A stretch of 64,000 bases of DNA from an uncultured Rhizobiaceae bacterium (GTDB lineage: Bacteria; Pseudomonadota; Alphaproteobacteria; Rhizobiales; Rhizobiaceae), in the NCBI GenBank assembly GCA_951813045.1, contig CATOTF010000002.1:310001-374000 (forward strand). The letters run 5' to 3'. Shown here one piece after another: positions 1-13,382 of this stretch. The notes under the pieces were generated by a model. It was given only the letters and a program-made list of their open reading frames with translations. It did no database searches and was not told where the DNA came from. Numbering within the stretch: the first letter of the stretch is position 1; each line of letters opens with the position of its first letter. The position numbers were made by a program, and so were the translations under genes.

Positions 1-19
1 TTGATGCCGGGCCACGGTT

Positions 20-607
20 ATGTCGTGGGATATTAACCCCGTGCGAAACAACATTAACGGCGATCTGATCCTGGGGTTATGCTGTCTGATCTTCGCAACC
101 CTTGTTCTGTTCGTTTGGATCCCATTGGATGTTGAAAGCGGGGTCATTGAAAAAGTCCGGCGCAGGTTGGAGATTGGGGATTCCCTTGCCCCGTCTGTAG
201 CGGCCCTATTCGTATTTGTAGGCGGTTTCATCCTGATCACGCAAAAGCGTGAAGCCTCAGACCAACGGGTTTTGTTGTCGGGAAACTATAAGTACCTCTC
301 AATATTAATAACTGTACTGGCCATTAGCTTGATACTTATGCGCTATGCCGGGCCGCTCACAATTGCGCTCGTCAATCTGACGCAGAATGAATCTCTTGAG
401 TATCGCCTTTTAAGAGATACCGTCGCCTGGAAATATATTGGATTCTTCCTCGGTGGCTCACTGATGGTTTCGGGCATGATTTCGCAAATCGAGGGAAAGC
501 TGAGTTGGCGTTCCTTGTCCATCGCGGTTTTGGCGGTGATCGCAATGATTCTGATTTTTGATGTGCCCTTCGAAGATCTGCTGTTGCCACCAAACGGTGA
601 CGTCTAG
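20..607 (+). CDS. Tripartite tricarboxylate transporter TctB-family small membrane subunit
   Basis: A 195-residue, very hydrophobic protein with about four membrane segments (near residues 14-34, 57-75, 92-110 and 135-185), the size and layout of TctB subunits. In TTT transporters the small subunit pairs with the large TctA permease and a periplasmic TctC binding protein to import carboxylates or related anions. The stop codon overlaps the GTG start of the tctA-like gene, so the two are translationally coupled. No TctC lies in the window; it may be just upstream. One reading frame open from the left edge ends at base 36, overlapping this start, and may be the tail of the previous gene. No clear ribosome-binding site precedes the ATG at 20, so the true start is uncertain. 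The substrate is unknown. Confidence 0.75.
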   Translation: MSWDINPVRNNINGDLILGLCCLIFATLVLFVWIPLDVESGVIEKVRRRLEIGDSLAPSVAALFVFVGGFILITQKREASDQRVLLSGNYKYLSILITVLAISLILMRYAGPLTIALVNLTQNESLEYRLLRDTVAWKYIGFFLGGSLMVSGMISQIEGKLSWRSLSIAVLAVIAMILIFDVPFEDLLLPPNGDV

Positions 608-2196
608 TGGGCACGTTTGATTATATCTGGATGGGTGTGCTTGCCGTTTTCCAGGGGCCTGAATTGTTTTCAGTCTTTGGATATTCGGTCTCGATTACCC
701 TGGCGATGATCCTGTTTGGTTTCTTAACCGGGATCATGGTTGGCGCTACACCAGGGCTCACTGGTCCTGTCGCCATGGCAATTGCGCTGCCCATATTGAT
801 ATCGGTATTTGGCTATACCACCGCAGCTCTACTGCCGGTTATGGGATTTTTGATCGGGGTTATGAAAGGAGCAACTGTGGGAGGGGCGGTTCCTGCAATA
901 CTGTTCAACACCCCGGGCACCCCGGACGCATATTTAACGACGTTGGATGGCCATCCAATGACTAAAAACGGGCAAGCCAAGAAAGCGCTGCGCATTGCCC
1001 ATTTTTCATCAGTTAGTGGAGATACATTTTCTGATATTGTGCTGTTCGTATGCGCTCCTTTTTTGGCAATTCTTGTGGAAGCCTATCTGGATTTGCCGGA
1101 AAAAACCGCACTTCTTATCCTATCGCTTTCATTCATAGCAGCGGTAATCGGAGGTTCACCAGCCAAAGGGTTGATCTCGACCGGGCTTGGACTATTAGCG
1201 GTTTATATTGGTACCGGCGAAGATTTCTACCCGCGCCTTTCTCTTGGAACCGAACAACTCTCCCGTGGTTTTCCCATTACTACCGCAGTGCTTGGGGTGT
1301 TGATTATCGGTGCGGTGTTCAAGGGAATGGAGGAACTTTGGCAAAACAAGCGAGAAAGCGGCGAATTTAATACTATTGAGGATAGCGGCGATCAGCGCCT
1401 GAGTTTCCATGAAATAAAACGCTTGTTCCCGTATATCGCCCGCTCAAGCGTGATAGGGACTGCCATTGGTGCTCTCCCCGGGATCGGTTCAACCCTCGCG
1501 GCCACCCTTGGATACACTGTTGGGCGGCGGCGGTATCAAAAAACAAAATCAGAAGACAGTCTTGATTTTGGGCAAGGTGTTCCTGAGGGAATTGCCTCGA
1601 CCGAGGCGGCAAACAGTTCCGTATCTGGGGCTAACCTTATTCCGGTACTCTCTCTGGGAATTCCAGGTAACGCAGCGGCGGTTTTCCTGATCCTCGCAGC
1701 TGAATCTATCGGTGGGTTTAATCCGGGGCCGGCAGTTTTCAAATTCACACAGGATGAGGTTAACCCCGAGTTGGTGATCGCTTTTGGCTTATTTTGTGCC
1801 ATGTTCATTGCAAATTTGCTGAATTGGACAATTGGTGGGCTGTTCATGCGTTCGATGGGCGTAATGATTAAGATTCCAAAGCACGTGTTGTTACCGGTTG
1901 TATTGTTATTAACGCTCACCGCGATTTACGTTCAGGAAACACGCATGGAGGCGCTTTTGTTTGCACTTGGATTCGGCGTCCTTGGCTATTTCATGCGGGT
2001 GCTGGAAATATCGCCCCTGCCGTTCGTTATCGCGTTCATTCTTGGGGAACGGCTGGAGCAAAGTGCGCGACAGGCGTTCGCTGCAACAGGTAATGATCCC
2101 TTCTTCCTGTTCACGAATCCGATTGCGGCAATATTTATGATTATGGCTTTAGGCATTATTTTTTACACATCCAGACGGCAGGGGCAGGGCATATGA
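607..2196 (+). CDS. Tripartite tricarboxylate transporter TctA-family permease
   Basis: A 529-residue polytopic membrane protein of the usual TctA length, probably the large transport subunit of a TTT system in the inner membrane. It has the family's two related glycine/proline-rich motifs: GATPGLTG at residues 46-53, and a second near residues 287-300 containing GALPGIG. A conserved stretch with STEAANS and GIPGNAA follows at about 330-355. Translation starts at GTG in a TAGTG overlap with the tctB-like gene. The reading frame ends inside the start of the interrupted sulfatase frame (ATG at 2193), so transporter and hydrolases look like one operon. TctA homologues carry citrate, terephthalate and other anions. 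The downstream sulfatase suggests an organosulfate or other acid, but that is inference. Confidence 0.9.
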   Translation: MGTFDYIWMGVLAVFQGPELFSVFGYSVSITLAMILFGFLTGIMVGATPGLTGPVAMAIALPILISVFGYTTAALLPVMGFLIGVMKGATVGGAVPAILFNTPGTPDAYLTTLDGHPMTKNGQAKKALRIAHFSSVSGDTFSDIVLFVCAPFLAILVEAYLDLPEKTALLILSLSFIAAVIGGSPAKGLISTGLGLLAVYIGTGEDFYPRLSLGTEQLSRGFPITTAVLGVLIIGAVFKGMEELWQNKRESGEFNTIEDSGDQRLSFHEIKRLFPYIARSSVIGTAIGALPGIGSTLAATLGYTVGRRRYQKTKSEDSLDFGQGVPEGIASTEAANSSVSGANLIPVLSLGIPGNAAAVFLILAAESIGGFNPGPAVFKFTQDEVNPELVIAFGLFCAMFIANLLNWTIGGLFMRSMGVMIKIPKHVLLPVVLLLTLTAIYVQETRMEALLFALGFGVLGYFMRVLEISPLPFVIAFILGERLEQSARQAFAATGNDPFFLFTNPIAAIFMIMALGIIFYTSRRQGQGI

Positions 2197-2255
2197 GCAG
2201 GCCGAACTTTCTATTGATTTCCGCGGACCAGCAGCGGGCAGATTGATTTGGATTT
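2193..2255 (+). other. Sulfatase N-terminus interrupted by in-frame TGA
   Basis: An ATG at 2193, overlapping the tctA-like stop, opens the same frame as the downstream sulfatase. It encodes MSRPNFLLISADQQRAD, then TGA at 2244-2246, then continues FGFMGRK into the sulfatase. This is the canonical sulfatase beginning: a first beta-strand and a DQQR-x-D metal-site segment. The residue after RAD is commonly Cys (TGC or TGT), one base from TGA. The simplest reading is a nonsense mutation or a sequencing error. Selenocysteine at a normal Cys position is a remote alternative. Confidence 0.75.
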
Positions 2256-3716
2256 ATGGGGCGTAAGGTTAAGACGCCACACCTTGATCAACTCGCAGCA
2301 GACGGAACTCATTTCACAAGCTGCATAACCCCATGCGTCGTGTGCCAGCCCGCCAGAGCATCGATATTAACCGGGCAACTGTGTAAAACCCACGGGGTTC
2401 ATGACAACGGAATCGATCTCGATCCAGCTGTTGGTGAAAAAGGATTTGCCGGGGCTCTGGGCCAGGCAGGTTACGAAACAGCCTTTTTCGGCAAAGCTCA
2501 TTTTTCGACGTATCATACTTTTGAGCCCACCGGATCACCAGAATGTCTGAAATCGTCAGTAAATTATCCCGACCATTGGAATGGACCCTATATGGGATTT
2601 CAGCATGTCGAGATGATGTTGGTTGGTCACAATTGGTTTTTGCCGGAGAAACCGCCAGCCGGACAGCATTACGAACGTTGGTTCTATGCAGACGGTCGAG
2701 GCGATGAAAAGAACGCGCAGTACAGGGAAAATGCAGGTGATACAAAAGGTGCTGCCCAAACCTGGCATTCAAAACTCCCCACCGCCTGGCATAACACAAC
2801 CTGGACGGCGGACAGGTCGATCGATTGGATAAAACATGGCCGGGGAGACCAGCCGTTTTGCACCTGGGTCAGTTTCCCGGACCCACATCATCCGTTCGAT
2901 GCTCCAGAGCCCTGGTCGCGCCTGCATGACCCTGCCGATGTTGACCTGCCTGAAAACCGAAGCCGGACTTTCACGGGAAGGCCGTGGTGGCATGAAGAGG
3001 TCCTGACCGCAGAGCCACAAGGTTCAAAAGAAGGAGCAGAAATTCGTAAAAGCTACAGCCGAATTTCCGAGCAGGATGATGATCAGTTACGAGAGATCAT
3101 CGCTAATACTTATGGTCAGCTTTCTTTGATTGATCATAATGTAGGGCGAATTTTGATAGCACTCGAAGAAGCCGGGTTGGTGGAAAATACCTATGTTATT
3201 TACATCTCAGATCACGGTGACTGGTTGGGCGATCACGGTCTGGTTCTTAAAGGTCCTATGCACTACGAAGGCTTGCTTCGGGTCCCGCTGATTGTTCGGG
3301 GACCCGGCGTGCCTGCAGGGAAGAGCATTGATCAACCGGTCTCAACAATAGATTTAGGACCCACGTTTTTCGATTATGGAGATGCAAAAGCTCTGTTAAC
3401 CCAACATGGGAAATCTCTCCGGCCAGTCATTGAGAATGGTGGTTCACGAGAATTCGCGTTAAATGAATGGGAATTGCTGCCAACGCGGACCGGTGTCGCG
3501 TTATCATTGAGAACGGTACGCACAAGAACCCACAAGATGACCGTCGATTTGAATTCTGGTGCCGGTGAATTGTACGACCTTGTTGATGATCCAAATGAAC
3601 TTGAAAATCTCTACGATAATCCAAAATACAAGGCGTTGCGTGACGATCTTCAGGCTAAAATTGACTCACGTCCTGATGACGCCATCAGTAATCAACCACA
3701 GGTTGGTATGGCATGA
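2256..3716 (+). CDS. Sulfatase (alkaline phosphatase superfamily), possibly inactivated
   Basis: Hydrolyses sulfate esters by family membership. The formylglycine site CQPARAS is present (Cys 30 counted from the ATG at 2256), fitting the C-x-P-x-R signature that a formylglycine-generating enzyme modifies. The metal-binding ISDHGDWLGDHG motif and a downstream LKGPMHYEGLLRVPLI segment are also typical of S1-family arylsulfatase or choline-sulfatase-like enzymes. If translation began at 2256 the protein would have 486 residues, no visible ribosome-binding site, and would lack the N-terminal strand carrying metal-ligand Asp residues. The full-length frame begins at 2193 but is broken by TGA. The gene may therefore be a recent pseudogene. 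It ends in an ATGA overlap with the phosphoesterase gene. The substrate cannot be told from sequence. Confidence 0.8.
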   Translation: MGRKVKTPHLDQLAADGTHFTSCITPCVVCQPARASILTGQLCKTHGVHDNGIDLDPAVGEKGFAGALGQAGYETAFFGKAHFSTYHTFEPTGSPECLKSSVNYPDHWNGPYMGFQHVEMMLVGHNWFLPEKPPAGQHYERWFYADGRGDEKNAQYRENAGDTKGAAQTWHSKLPTAWHNTTWTADRSIDWIKHGRGDQPFCTWVSFPDPHHPFDAPEPWSRLHDPADVDLPENRSRTFTGRPWWHEEVLTAEPQGSKEGAEIRKSYSRISEQDDDQLREIIANTYGQLSLIDHNVGRILIALEEAGLVENTYVIYISDHGDWLGDHGLVLKGPMHYEGLLRVPLIVRGPGVPAGKSIDQPVSTIDLGPTFFDYGDAKALLTQHGKSLRPVIENGGSREFALNEWELLPTRTGVALSLRTVRTRTHKMTVDLNSGAGELYDLVDDPNELENLYDNPKYKALRDDLQAKIDSRPDDAISNQPQVGMA

Positions 3717-4777
3717 ACAAAACAGCGTTCAAAATATGGGCATCCGGTTGTTCACACGTTTCCGCCGATAAACGGCAGGGCCGGGAGAGTCTGGCAGACG
3801 CAATCCGGCAAGCGGACCGAGACTTCGACTGGGATATTGGCATCAATGTGGGGGATTTCTCAGCTGCCTTCGGTTTGCCCACCAGGGAAGAAGGCGAAGA
3901 AGTTGTTCGACAATTTGGCGCGCTCGAAAAACACCGGCGTGAGGATATCTACACGATTTGCGGTAATCACGACCGCAACGCACCTGATGAGTCCGAGGCC
4001 ATATGGTTTCGCAGGTATATTGATCCACTTGGTGAAAATCCGGCCTATTCAGGCGTAACTCGCGAAAATATTCCGTTCCCCATAACGGGAACCTATGAAC
4101 GCTACCATTTTGATTTTGGTAACATACGTGTGCTGATGATGAGCGATGTTAACGAAATGAGCCAACCGAAGGGCCGGGGTGAGCTTGGAGGTAATCCGGG
4201 TGGCGTGGTTACGAAAGAAACGTTCGACTGGTGGGTCGATCAAGTCGAGAGCAACCAGCAGGAGAAGATTATTATCACCGCGCATCATTATCTTCTCAAG
4301 GAAACAACGGTCGCAACCGGCGATTGGGAAGGTATGATTAAGGGAGATGATGGGAACTGGAAATCTGATTATCACGGTTATTACAAAGAAGGGACACCGC
4401 ATGCAGCAAGCTATCTGTATTGGGTAGGCGGTGAGGGTGGTAAGCACCAATTTGAAACTTGGTTGGAGGCAAATCCAGGCAAAGTGGATATGTGGCTTGG
4501 TGGCCATACCCACACCAATCCCGATGATACGCACGGTGGCAAGAGCCATATTGAGAGGCGGTATGGCGGTACAACGTTTATTAATGTTTCCGCTCTCACG
4601 CGTTGGTTCGTTAAAAATCACGCCATGCCACAGTCACGGTTGATCACATTCAACGACAACTCAAATATCGCAACGGTCGACTGCTATATGCATTCTGACG
4701 AATATCGTTATCAGGGTTTCTACAGGGAAAAGCGCGTGGGCGTTGAGTTGACCAAGCCTTTCATTTTGAGCCCGTGA
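3713..4777 (+). CDS. Calcineurin-like metallophosphoesterase
   Basis: A 354-residue protein with the metallophosphoesterase metal-binding series: SGCSH near residues 11-15 (in place of the usual D-x-H), GDFS at 47-50, GNHD at 84-87, AHHYL at 190-194 and GGHTHT at 263-268. It probably hydrolyses a phosphomono- or diester using two metal ions. No signal peptide is visible, so a cytoplasmic location is likely. The start ATG overlaps the sulfatase stop (ATGA), so the two hydrolases are co-translated. Together with the upstream TTT transporter this suggests stepwise breakdown of an imported ester. The cysteine in SGCSH, where family members usually have Asp, is unusual and could alter metal use. 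The next gene, pgm, converges from the other strand 39 bases away, with no clear terminator hairpin between. Confidence 0.8.
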   Translation: MNKTAFKIWASGCSHVSADKRQGRESLADAIRQADRDFDWDIGINVGDFSAAFGLPTREEGEEVVRQFGALEKHRREDIYTICGNHDRNAPDESEAIWFRRYIDPLGENPAYSGVTRENIPFPITGTYERYHFDFGNIRVLMMSDVNEMSQPKGRGELGGNPGGVVTKETFDWWVDQVESNQQEKIIITAHHYLLKETTVATGDWEGMIKGDDGNWKSDYHGYYKEGTPHAASYLYWVGGEGGKHQFETWLEANPGKVDMWLGGHTHTNPDDTHGGKSHIERRYGGTTFINVSALTRWFVKNHAMPQSRLITFNDNSNIATVDCYMHSDEYRYQGFYREKRVGVELTKPFILSP

Positions 4778-4816
4778 GCTTCAAAAAATCAATGCGAGTG
4801 CGTACCGAAAAATTCA

Positions 4817-8506
<3,690 letters not shown>

Positions 8507-8510
<4 letters not shown>

Positions 8511-10606
8511 CGTGGGCTTTCATTGGGTCGCGCAACCGCCGCAATCACCGAATGACCAGAAACAACCATGGAAGAATCGTCGATTTCACATACGTCGAAG
8601 ATATCACTGGCCGCTGTATCAATTGCGCGTACCCAGTGGTTTCCCGGAGGAACGGCTGGTAATTTGACGTTCTCTTCGGCTTCATCGCGATTAAAGGCTA
8701 CAAATACCGCGTCATCAATTTGGTGCTCTACTGGAAGCTCCGCAGAGCCACGCAATGTGATGCAAAAATTCGACAAAGTCGGGTCACGCCATTGCAGAGT
8801 TTCTGCGTTGAAATCAGTCCATTCAACATCTGGAAGTCCGTCACTTTCCCTGATAGCACCGTGTAAAAACCGGCTCTGGTTTAGACAGGGGTGTTCGTGA
8901 CGGAATCGCGATAGGCGGGCGACAAAATCAATCATGGCTTCATCCGCCTTATCCCAATTCAACCATCCAATGGGATTATCCTGCGCATAGGCATTGTTGT
9001 TTCCCTTCTGTGAATTTGAAAATTCATCGCCCGCAAGCAGCATGGGCGTTCCCTGAGACAGAAATACTGTGGCCAACATATTGCGCTGGCGGCGTGCGCG
9101 ACGTTTGCGAATCTCGAGGTCGGTCGTTTCCCCTTCAACACCACAATTATCACTTAGATTGTTGTGATGGCCATCTGCGTTGTTTTCGCCATTAGCATGG
9201 TTGTGGCGTTCATTGTAGCGAGTAACATCTGCAAGTGTGAAACCGTCATGGGCCGTGACCATGTTGATCGAGCTCCAAGCTCTTCTGCCATCACGGTCGA
9301 AATTGCCTGCTGACCCAAGCAGCCTTGCGCCAAGGTCCTGAGTGCTATGGGTATCACCGCGCCAATAACGTCGCACCGTGTCTCGAAACCCGTCGTTCCA
9401 TTCGGAAAATTCGGCTGGAAACTCACCCAGGCGATAGCCACCGGGTCCCACATCCCAAGGTTCAGCAATCAATTGAACATCACTGAGGGCGGGGTCTTGG
9501 CGCAGGGCATCGAAAAACCCGCCACGCCTGTCGAAACCGTGGTCTTCACGGGCAAGGGTGGTAGCCAAATCAAACCTGAAACCGTCAACACCCATTTGCT
9601 GGACCCAGAACCGTAGACTGTCCATCACCATGCGCAGGACATAGGGGTGGGCGATATTTACAGTGTTGCCGCAACCGGTGTCGTTGACATAATAGCGGGG
9701 CTGGCCAGCAATCAGTCGGTAATAGGAAGCGTTGTCTAACCCGCGATAACAGAGCGTGGGGCCGCGCTGATCCCCCTCTGCGGTGTGATTGTAGACAACG
9801 TCCAGTATGACCTTGATGCCTGCGGCGTGAAACCGGCGAACCATTTCGCGAAACCCCTTGAAACCATTGGGGCCGAAATAACGGGGCTCCGGCGCAAAAA
9901 AACCGATTGAATTATAGCCCCAATAATTACGCAGGTTACGCTTGATGAGAAAAGAGTCATCGATAAAGGAATGAACCGGTAAAAGTTCAACCGCGGTGAT
10001 ACCCAATTTTTGCAGGTGTTCCAACACCGGCTCGGATGCCAACGCTTCGTATGAACCACGCACATCCTGCGGCACCCCGGGGTGTTGCATCGTCGACCCT
10101 TTTGGGTGGGCTTCATAGATTAACGTTTGAGACCAATCGATATTGTCTCGAGGTTCGATGTGGTTGAACAGGCTAGCGTCAGACACGACACTTTTGGTGA
10201 CAAATGGCGCACTGTCGCGCGTGTCAAAGGAGAGATCTTCCTGTGCAGATCCTTTTATGTATCCATGCGTTGTATCGTTATCTGTCCATCTGCCGCGCAA
10301 TTCTCTGGTGTACGGGTCCATCAGCAGTTTATTGACATTGAAACGGTGGCCTTGCTCCGGCGCATAGATACCATCGGCGCGATAACCATAAAGCGTGCCG
10401 GGCTTAAGCCCAGCTGCATAACCGTGCCAGACATGACCGGTACGTTCTGGAAGAGCGATCCGTTCGACTTCTTCAGAACCGTCGGGTGAAAAAACGGATA
10501 GATATAATTGCGAAGCATTGGCAGAAAAAACTGCAAAATTAGTCCCTTCACCATCAAAACGTGCGCCTAAATGATGAGGTCGTCCAGAGCTCAGTTGTAA
10601 TGGCAT
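8507..10606 (-). CDS. glgX: Glycogen debranching enzyme GlgX
   Basis: Hydrolyses alpha-1,6 branches of phosphorylase-trimmed glycogen. The 699-residue protein has an N-terminal CBM48 domain (about residues 8-100) followed by a GH13 barrel. Catalytic motifs are visible: DVVYNHTAEG, FRFDLATTLARE (nucleophile Asp), LIAEPWDVG (acid/base Glu) and VTAHDGFTLAD (His-Asp pair). These patterns and the PYTREL segment near residue 98 are typical of GlgX rather than GlgB. It lies 13 bases downstream of glgA and overlaps malQ by four bases. The operon order suggests co-expression of debranching with synthesis. Confidence 0.95.
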
Positions 10607-10619
10607 GGATTGTAACTTT

Positions 10620-12065
10620 TCATCGAGGTCCTGTTATTTTCTCATAAAGGGCCATGTATTCAGGAGCGGACTGGTTCCAACCAACGGGCTGCCGCATGGC
10701 GTTGAGAACAATCGAGTGCCAGGTGTCCTTATTTTCATAGAGGTCGCAGGTGCGACGTATTGCATCTTGGAGGGCATCGCCTGTTACAGGTTCGAACTGA
10801 ATGCCCGTTGCAGTTCTGGATTTGATCGTCGTTGCATTTGCATCGACCACCGTATCTGCAAGTCCGCCGGTGCGCGCAACGACAGGAAGAGTACCGTATC
10901 GCAGGCCGTACAATTGTGTGAGACCGCAGGGTTCAAATCGAGAAGGAACAAGAATCGCATCACTACCGCCCTGCATCAGGTGGGACAGCGCTTCATCGTA
11001 TCCAATGATAACGCCGACTGTTCCAGGATAACGGCTTGCGGCTTCAATAAATTTCCCTTCCAGATTTTTATCGCCCGATCCAAGCAGAGCCAATTGAGCA
11101 CCGCGCTTTTCAAACGTCGGTAGAACTTCCAATAAAACATCCAACCCTTTTTGGGTGGTTAGTCGGCTGACAACACAAAACAATGGGTCGTTATGCCCGG
11201 ATTTCAGCCCAAAACGTTTTTCAATTGCTGCCCTGTTTTGCTTCTTTCTGCCCAAGCTCCGATTGGTGTAATTGATCTTGAGTTCCGGGTCAGTTTTGGG
11301 ATTCCAGACATCAAGGTCAATGCCGTTAATGATACCCGTCAAGTCATCTTTTCTGGCTTTGAGTACACCCTCAAGTCCCATGCCGAATTCCGATGAAAGC
11401 AGTTCTTTCGCATAGGTGGGGCTGACGGTTGTAATCTTGTCGCTGAATACAAGACCCGCTTTGAGAAAGCCAAGGCTTCCCCAGTACTCCGCTCCTTCTG
11501 CGGTAAAATACTCGTCTGGAATGCCAAACGTCTGTTTTGTTGACCAATCAAACAAGCCCTGGAATGCGATGTTGTGAATGGTCAATACGCAACGGGGCGG
11601 TTTCTTCGCATTGCGCATTTTGATGAATAGCGGTGTCAATCCGGCATGCCAGTCATGGGCATGGACAATTTGCGGTTTCCACTTGTTAACACCATCAATC
11701 GCGATCTCTGCCGCTGCAGCGCATAGGCCACCGAAACGTAAGTGATTATCGTGCCAGTCATTCCCGGTGCCATCGAGATAGATATTGCCGGGGCGATCAA
11801 ACAGGTGGGGCGCGTTCAGTAACAGTAGATTGAGCCCATTTGCCTTAACCGCGATAATTTGCGCTGACCCACCAAACAGATCATCAAATGTATGAACGGT
11901 TTTTCCCTTTACCGCGACATCTCTCAGAGCCGGGTAACGCGGCAATAAAATCTTGACGTTCGCCCCCAGGTTTTCCAACTCTTTGGGAACGGCACCCACC
12001 ACATCAGCTAGTCCACCGGTCTTGATAAAGGGCGCACATTCGGACGCGACATAAAGAATCTTCAT
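10620..12065 (-). CDS. glgA: Glycogen synthase (ADP-glucose-dependent)
   Basis: Transfers glucose from ADP-glucose to the non-reducing end of glycogen, as a cytoplasmic GT5 glycosyltransferase. The 481-residue length is standard for bacterial GlgA. The N-terminal KTGGLADVVG (residues 15-24) is the ADP-glucose binding signature. HAHDWHAGL, the segment around VVSRLTTQKGLD, and PSRFEPCGLTQLYGLRYG near residue 370 are all in the expected order. It lies four bases downstream of glgC, which makes its substrate, and 13 bases upstream of glgX. Nothing about the gene looks unusual. Confidence 0.96.
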   Translation of the reverse strand: MKILYVASECAPFIKTGGLADVVGAVPKELENLGANVKILLPRYPALRDVAVKGKTVHTFDDLFGGSAQIIAVKANGLNLLLLNAPHLFDRPGNIYLDGTGNDWHDNHLRFGGLCAAAAEIAIDGVNKWKPQIVHAHDWHAGLTPLFIKMRNAKKPPRCVLTIHNIAFQGLFDWSTKQTFGIPDEYFTAEGAEYWGSLGFLKAGLVFSDKITTVSPTYAKELLSSEFGMGLEGVLKARKDDLTGIINGIDLDVWNPKTDPELKINYTNRSLGRKKQNRAAIEKRFGLKSGHNDPLFCVVSRLTTQKGLDVLLEVLPTFEKRGAQLALLGSGDKNLEGKFIEAASRYPGTVGVIIGYDEALSHLMQGGSDAILVPSRFEPCGLTQLYGLRYGTLPVVARTGGLADTVVDANATTIKSRTATGIQFEPVTGDALQDAIRRTCDLYENKDTWHSIVLNAMRQPVGWNQSAPEYMALYEKITGPR

Positions 12066-12069
12066 AAAC

Positions 12070-13329
12070 TCAACCCAGTGCGTCGATCATCTTTTTGGTG
12101 ATTAGACACACGCCATCTTCCGAACGATAAAACCGTTTTGCATCCAGCTCGTGATCTTTCCCCACTTCCAGTCCTTCGGGGATGCTAACCCCCCGATCAA
12201 TAATAACACGATCAAGCCAGGCGTTCCGTCCAATCTGGACATAAGGCAATGCAACAACTCCATTGAGAGTAGAATAGGAACTGACTCGTACACCGGTAAA
12301 CAGGAGGCATCTTTCGAGTTGGGAACCGGAAATTATACAACCGCCGGAAACGAGCGATGAAAGTGCTTGCCCGCGCCGACCGTCTTCATTGCGAATAAAT
12401 TTGGCCGGTGGTGTCAGTTCTGAATAGGTCCAAATTGGCCAATCCTGGTCATAAAGGTCGAGTTCCGGGTTGGAGTCAGTGAGATCAATATTCGCTTGCC
12501 AAAAGGCATCGATTGTCCCCACATCACGCCAATAAGCTTTCTTTTCGATACCGGTCTGCACACAGGAACGGCTGAACGGGTGGGCGATTACCTTTTTCCC
12601 GTTCTTAACCAGAAGTGGAATAATATCTTTGCCGAAATCATGACTAGAAGCGTCATTTTTGGCGTCGTTTTTCAAAATATTGAGCATATAATCTGTTTCG
12701 AAGACATAAATTCCCATGCTGGCGAGGGCTAAATCCGGATTTCCGGGCATTGCCGGCGGATCAGCTGGTTTCTCAACGAAATCAATGACCCGGTCCTTCT
12801 CATCAACGTGCATGACACCAAAACCTGTCGCCTCCATACGCGGCACTTCAATACAGCCCACGGTGACATCGGCGCCACTGTCGACGTGATGCTGGATCAT
12901 CACGGAATAGTCCTGTTTGTAGATATGATCCCCCGCCAAAATGATCACATACTTTGTGTTATTGCCCTCAATGACTTCGATATTCTGGTAAACCGCATCT
13001 GCGGTTCCCTTGTACCAATTGTTTTCATCGAGTTGTTGGGATGCGGGAAGGATATCAAGAGACTCATTGCGTTCGGCGCGGAAAAAGCTCCAACCGCGTT
13101 GTAGGTGACGGATGAGAGAATGGGCTTTGTATTGTGTTGCAACTCCAAGACGGCGGATGCCGGAATTGACGGCGTTCGACAATGGAAAATCGATGATACG
13201 GGTTTTACCGCCAAAATAGACAGCAGGTTTTGCGCGACGGTCTGTGAGGTCCATCAATCGGCTGCCTCGACCACCCGCTAAAACAAATGCCATGGTCTGC
13301 TGCGCCAGTCTCTGCGATTCCTGTCCCAT
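12070..13329 (-). CDS. glgC: Glucose-1-phosphate adenylyltransferase
   Basis: Makes ADP-glucose from ATP and glucose-1-phosphate, the committed and usually allosteric step of glycogen synthesis. The 419-residue protein has the nucleotidyl-transferase loop AGGRGSRL at residues 18-25, then [11 protein letters not shown], whose Lys-Pro-Ala segment is in the activator/substrate region. It continues with [11 protein letters not shown] and a C-terminal left-handed beta-helix. Alphaproteobacterial GlgC enzymes are commonly activated by fructose-6-phosphate and pyruvate; whether that holds here cannot be seen. The gene sits 53 bases after glgB, the widest gap within the operon apart from none, and is followed closely by glgA. 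Confidence 0.96.
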   Translation of the reverse strand: MGQESQRLAQQTMAFVLAGGRGSRLMDLTDRRAKPAVYFGGKTRIIDFPLSNAVNSGIRRLGVATQYKAHSLIRHLQRGWSFFRAERNESLDILPASQQLDENNWYKGTADAVYQNIEVIEGNNTKYVIILAGDHIYKQDYSVMIQHHVDSGADVTVGCIEVPRMEATGFGVMHVDEKDRVIDFVEKPADPPAMPGNPDLALASMGIYVFETDYMLNILKNDAKNDASSHDFGKDIIPLLVKNGKKVIAHPFSRSCVQTGIEKKAYWRDVGTIDAFWQANIDLTDSNPELDLYDQDWPIWTYSELTPPAKFIRNEDGRRGQALSSLVSGGCIISGSQLERCLLFTGVRVSSYSTLNGVVALPYVQIGRNAWLDRVIIDRGVSIPEGLEVGKDHELDAKRFYRSEDGVCLITKKMIDALG

Positions 13330-13382
13330 TTATGCTTTTCCTTTTTTCACCCGTTAGTTCTGAAGTTCAGTTTGAGGTGCCA

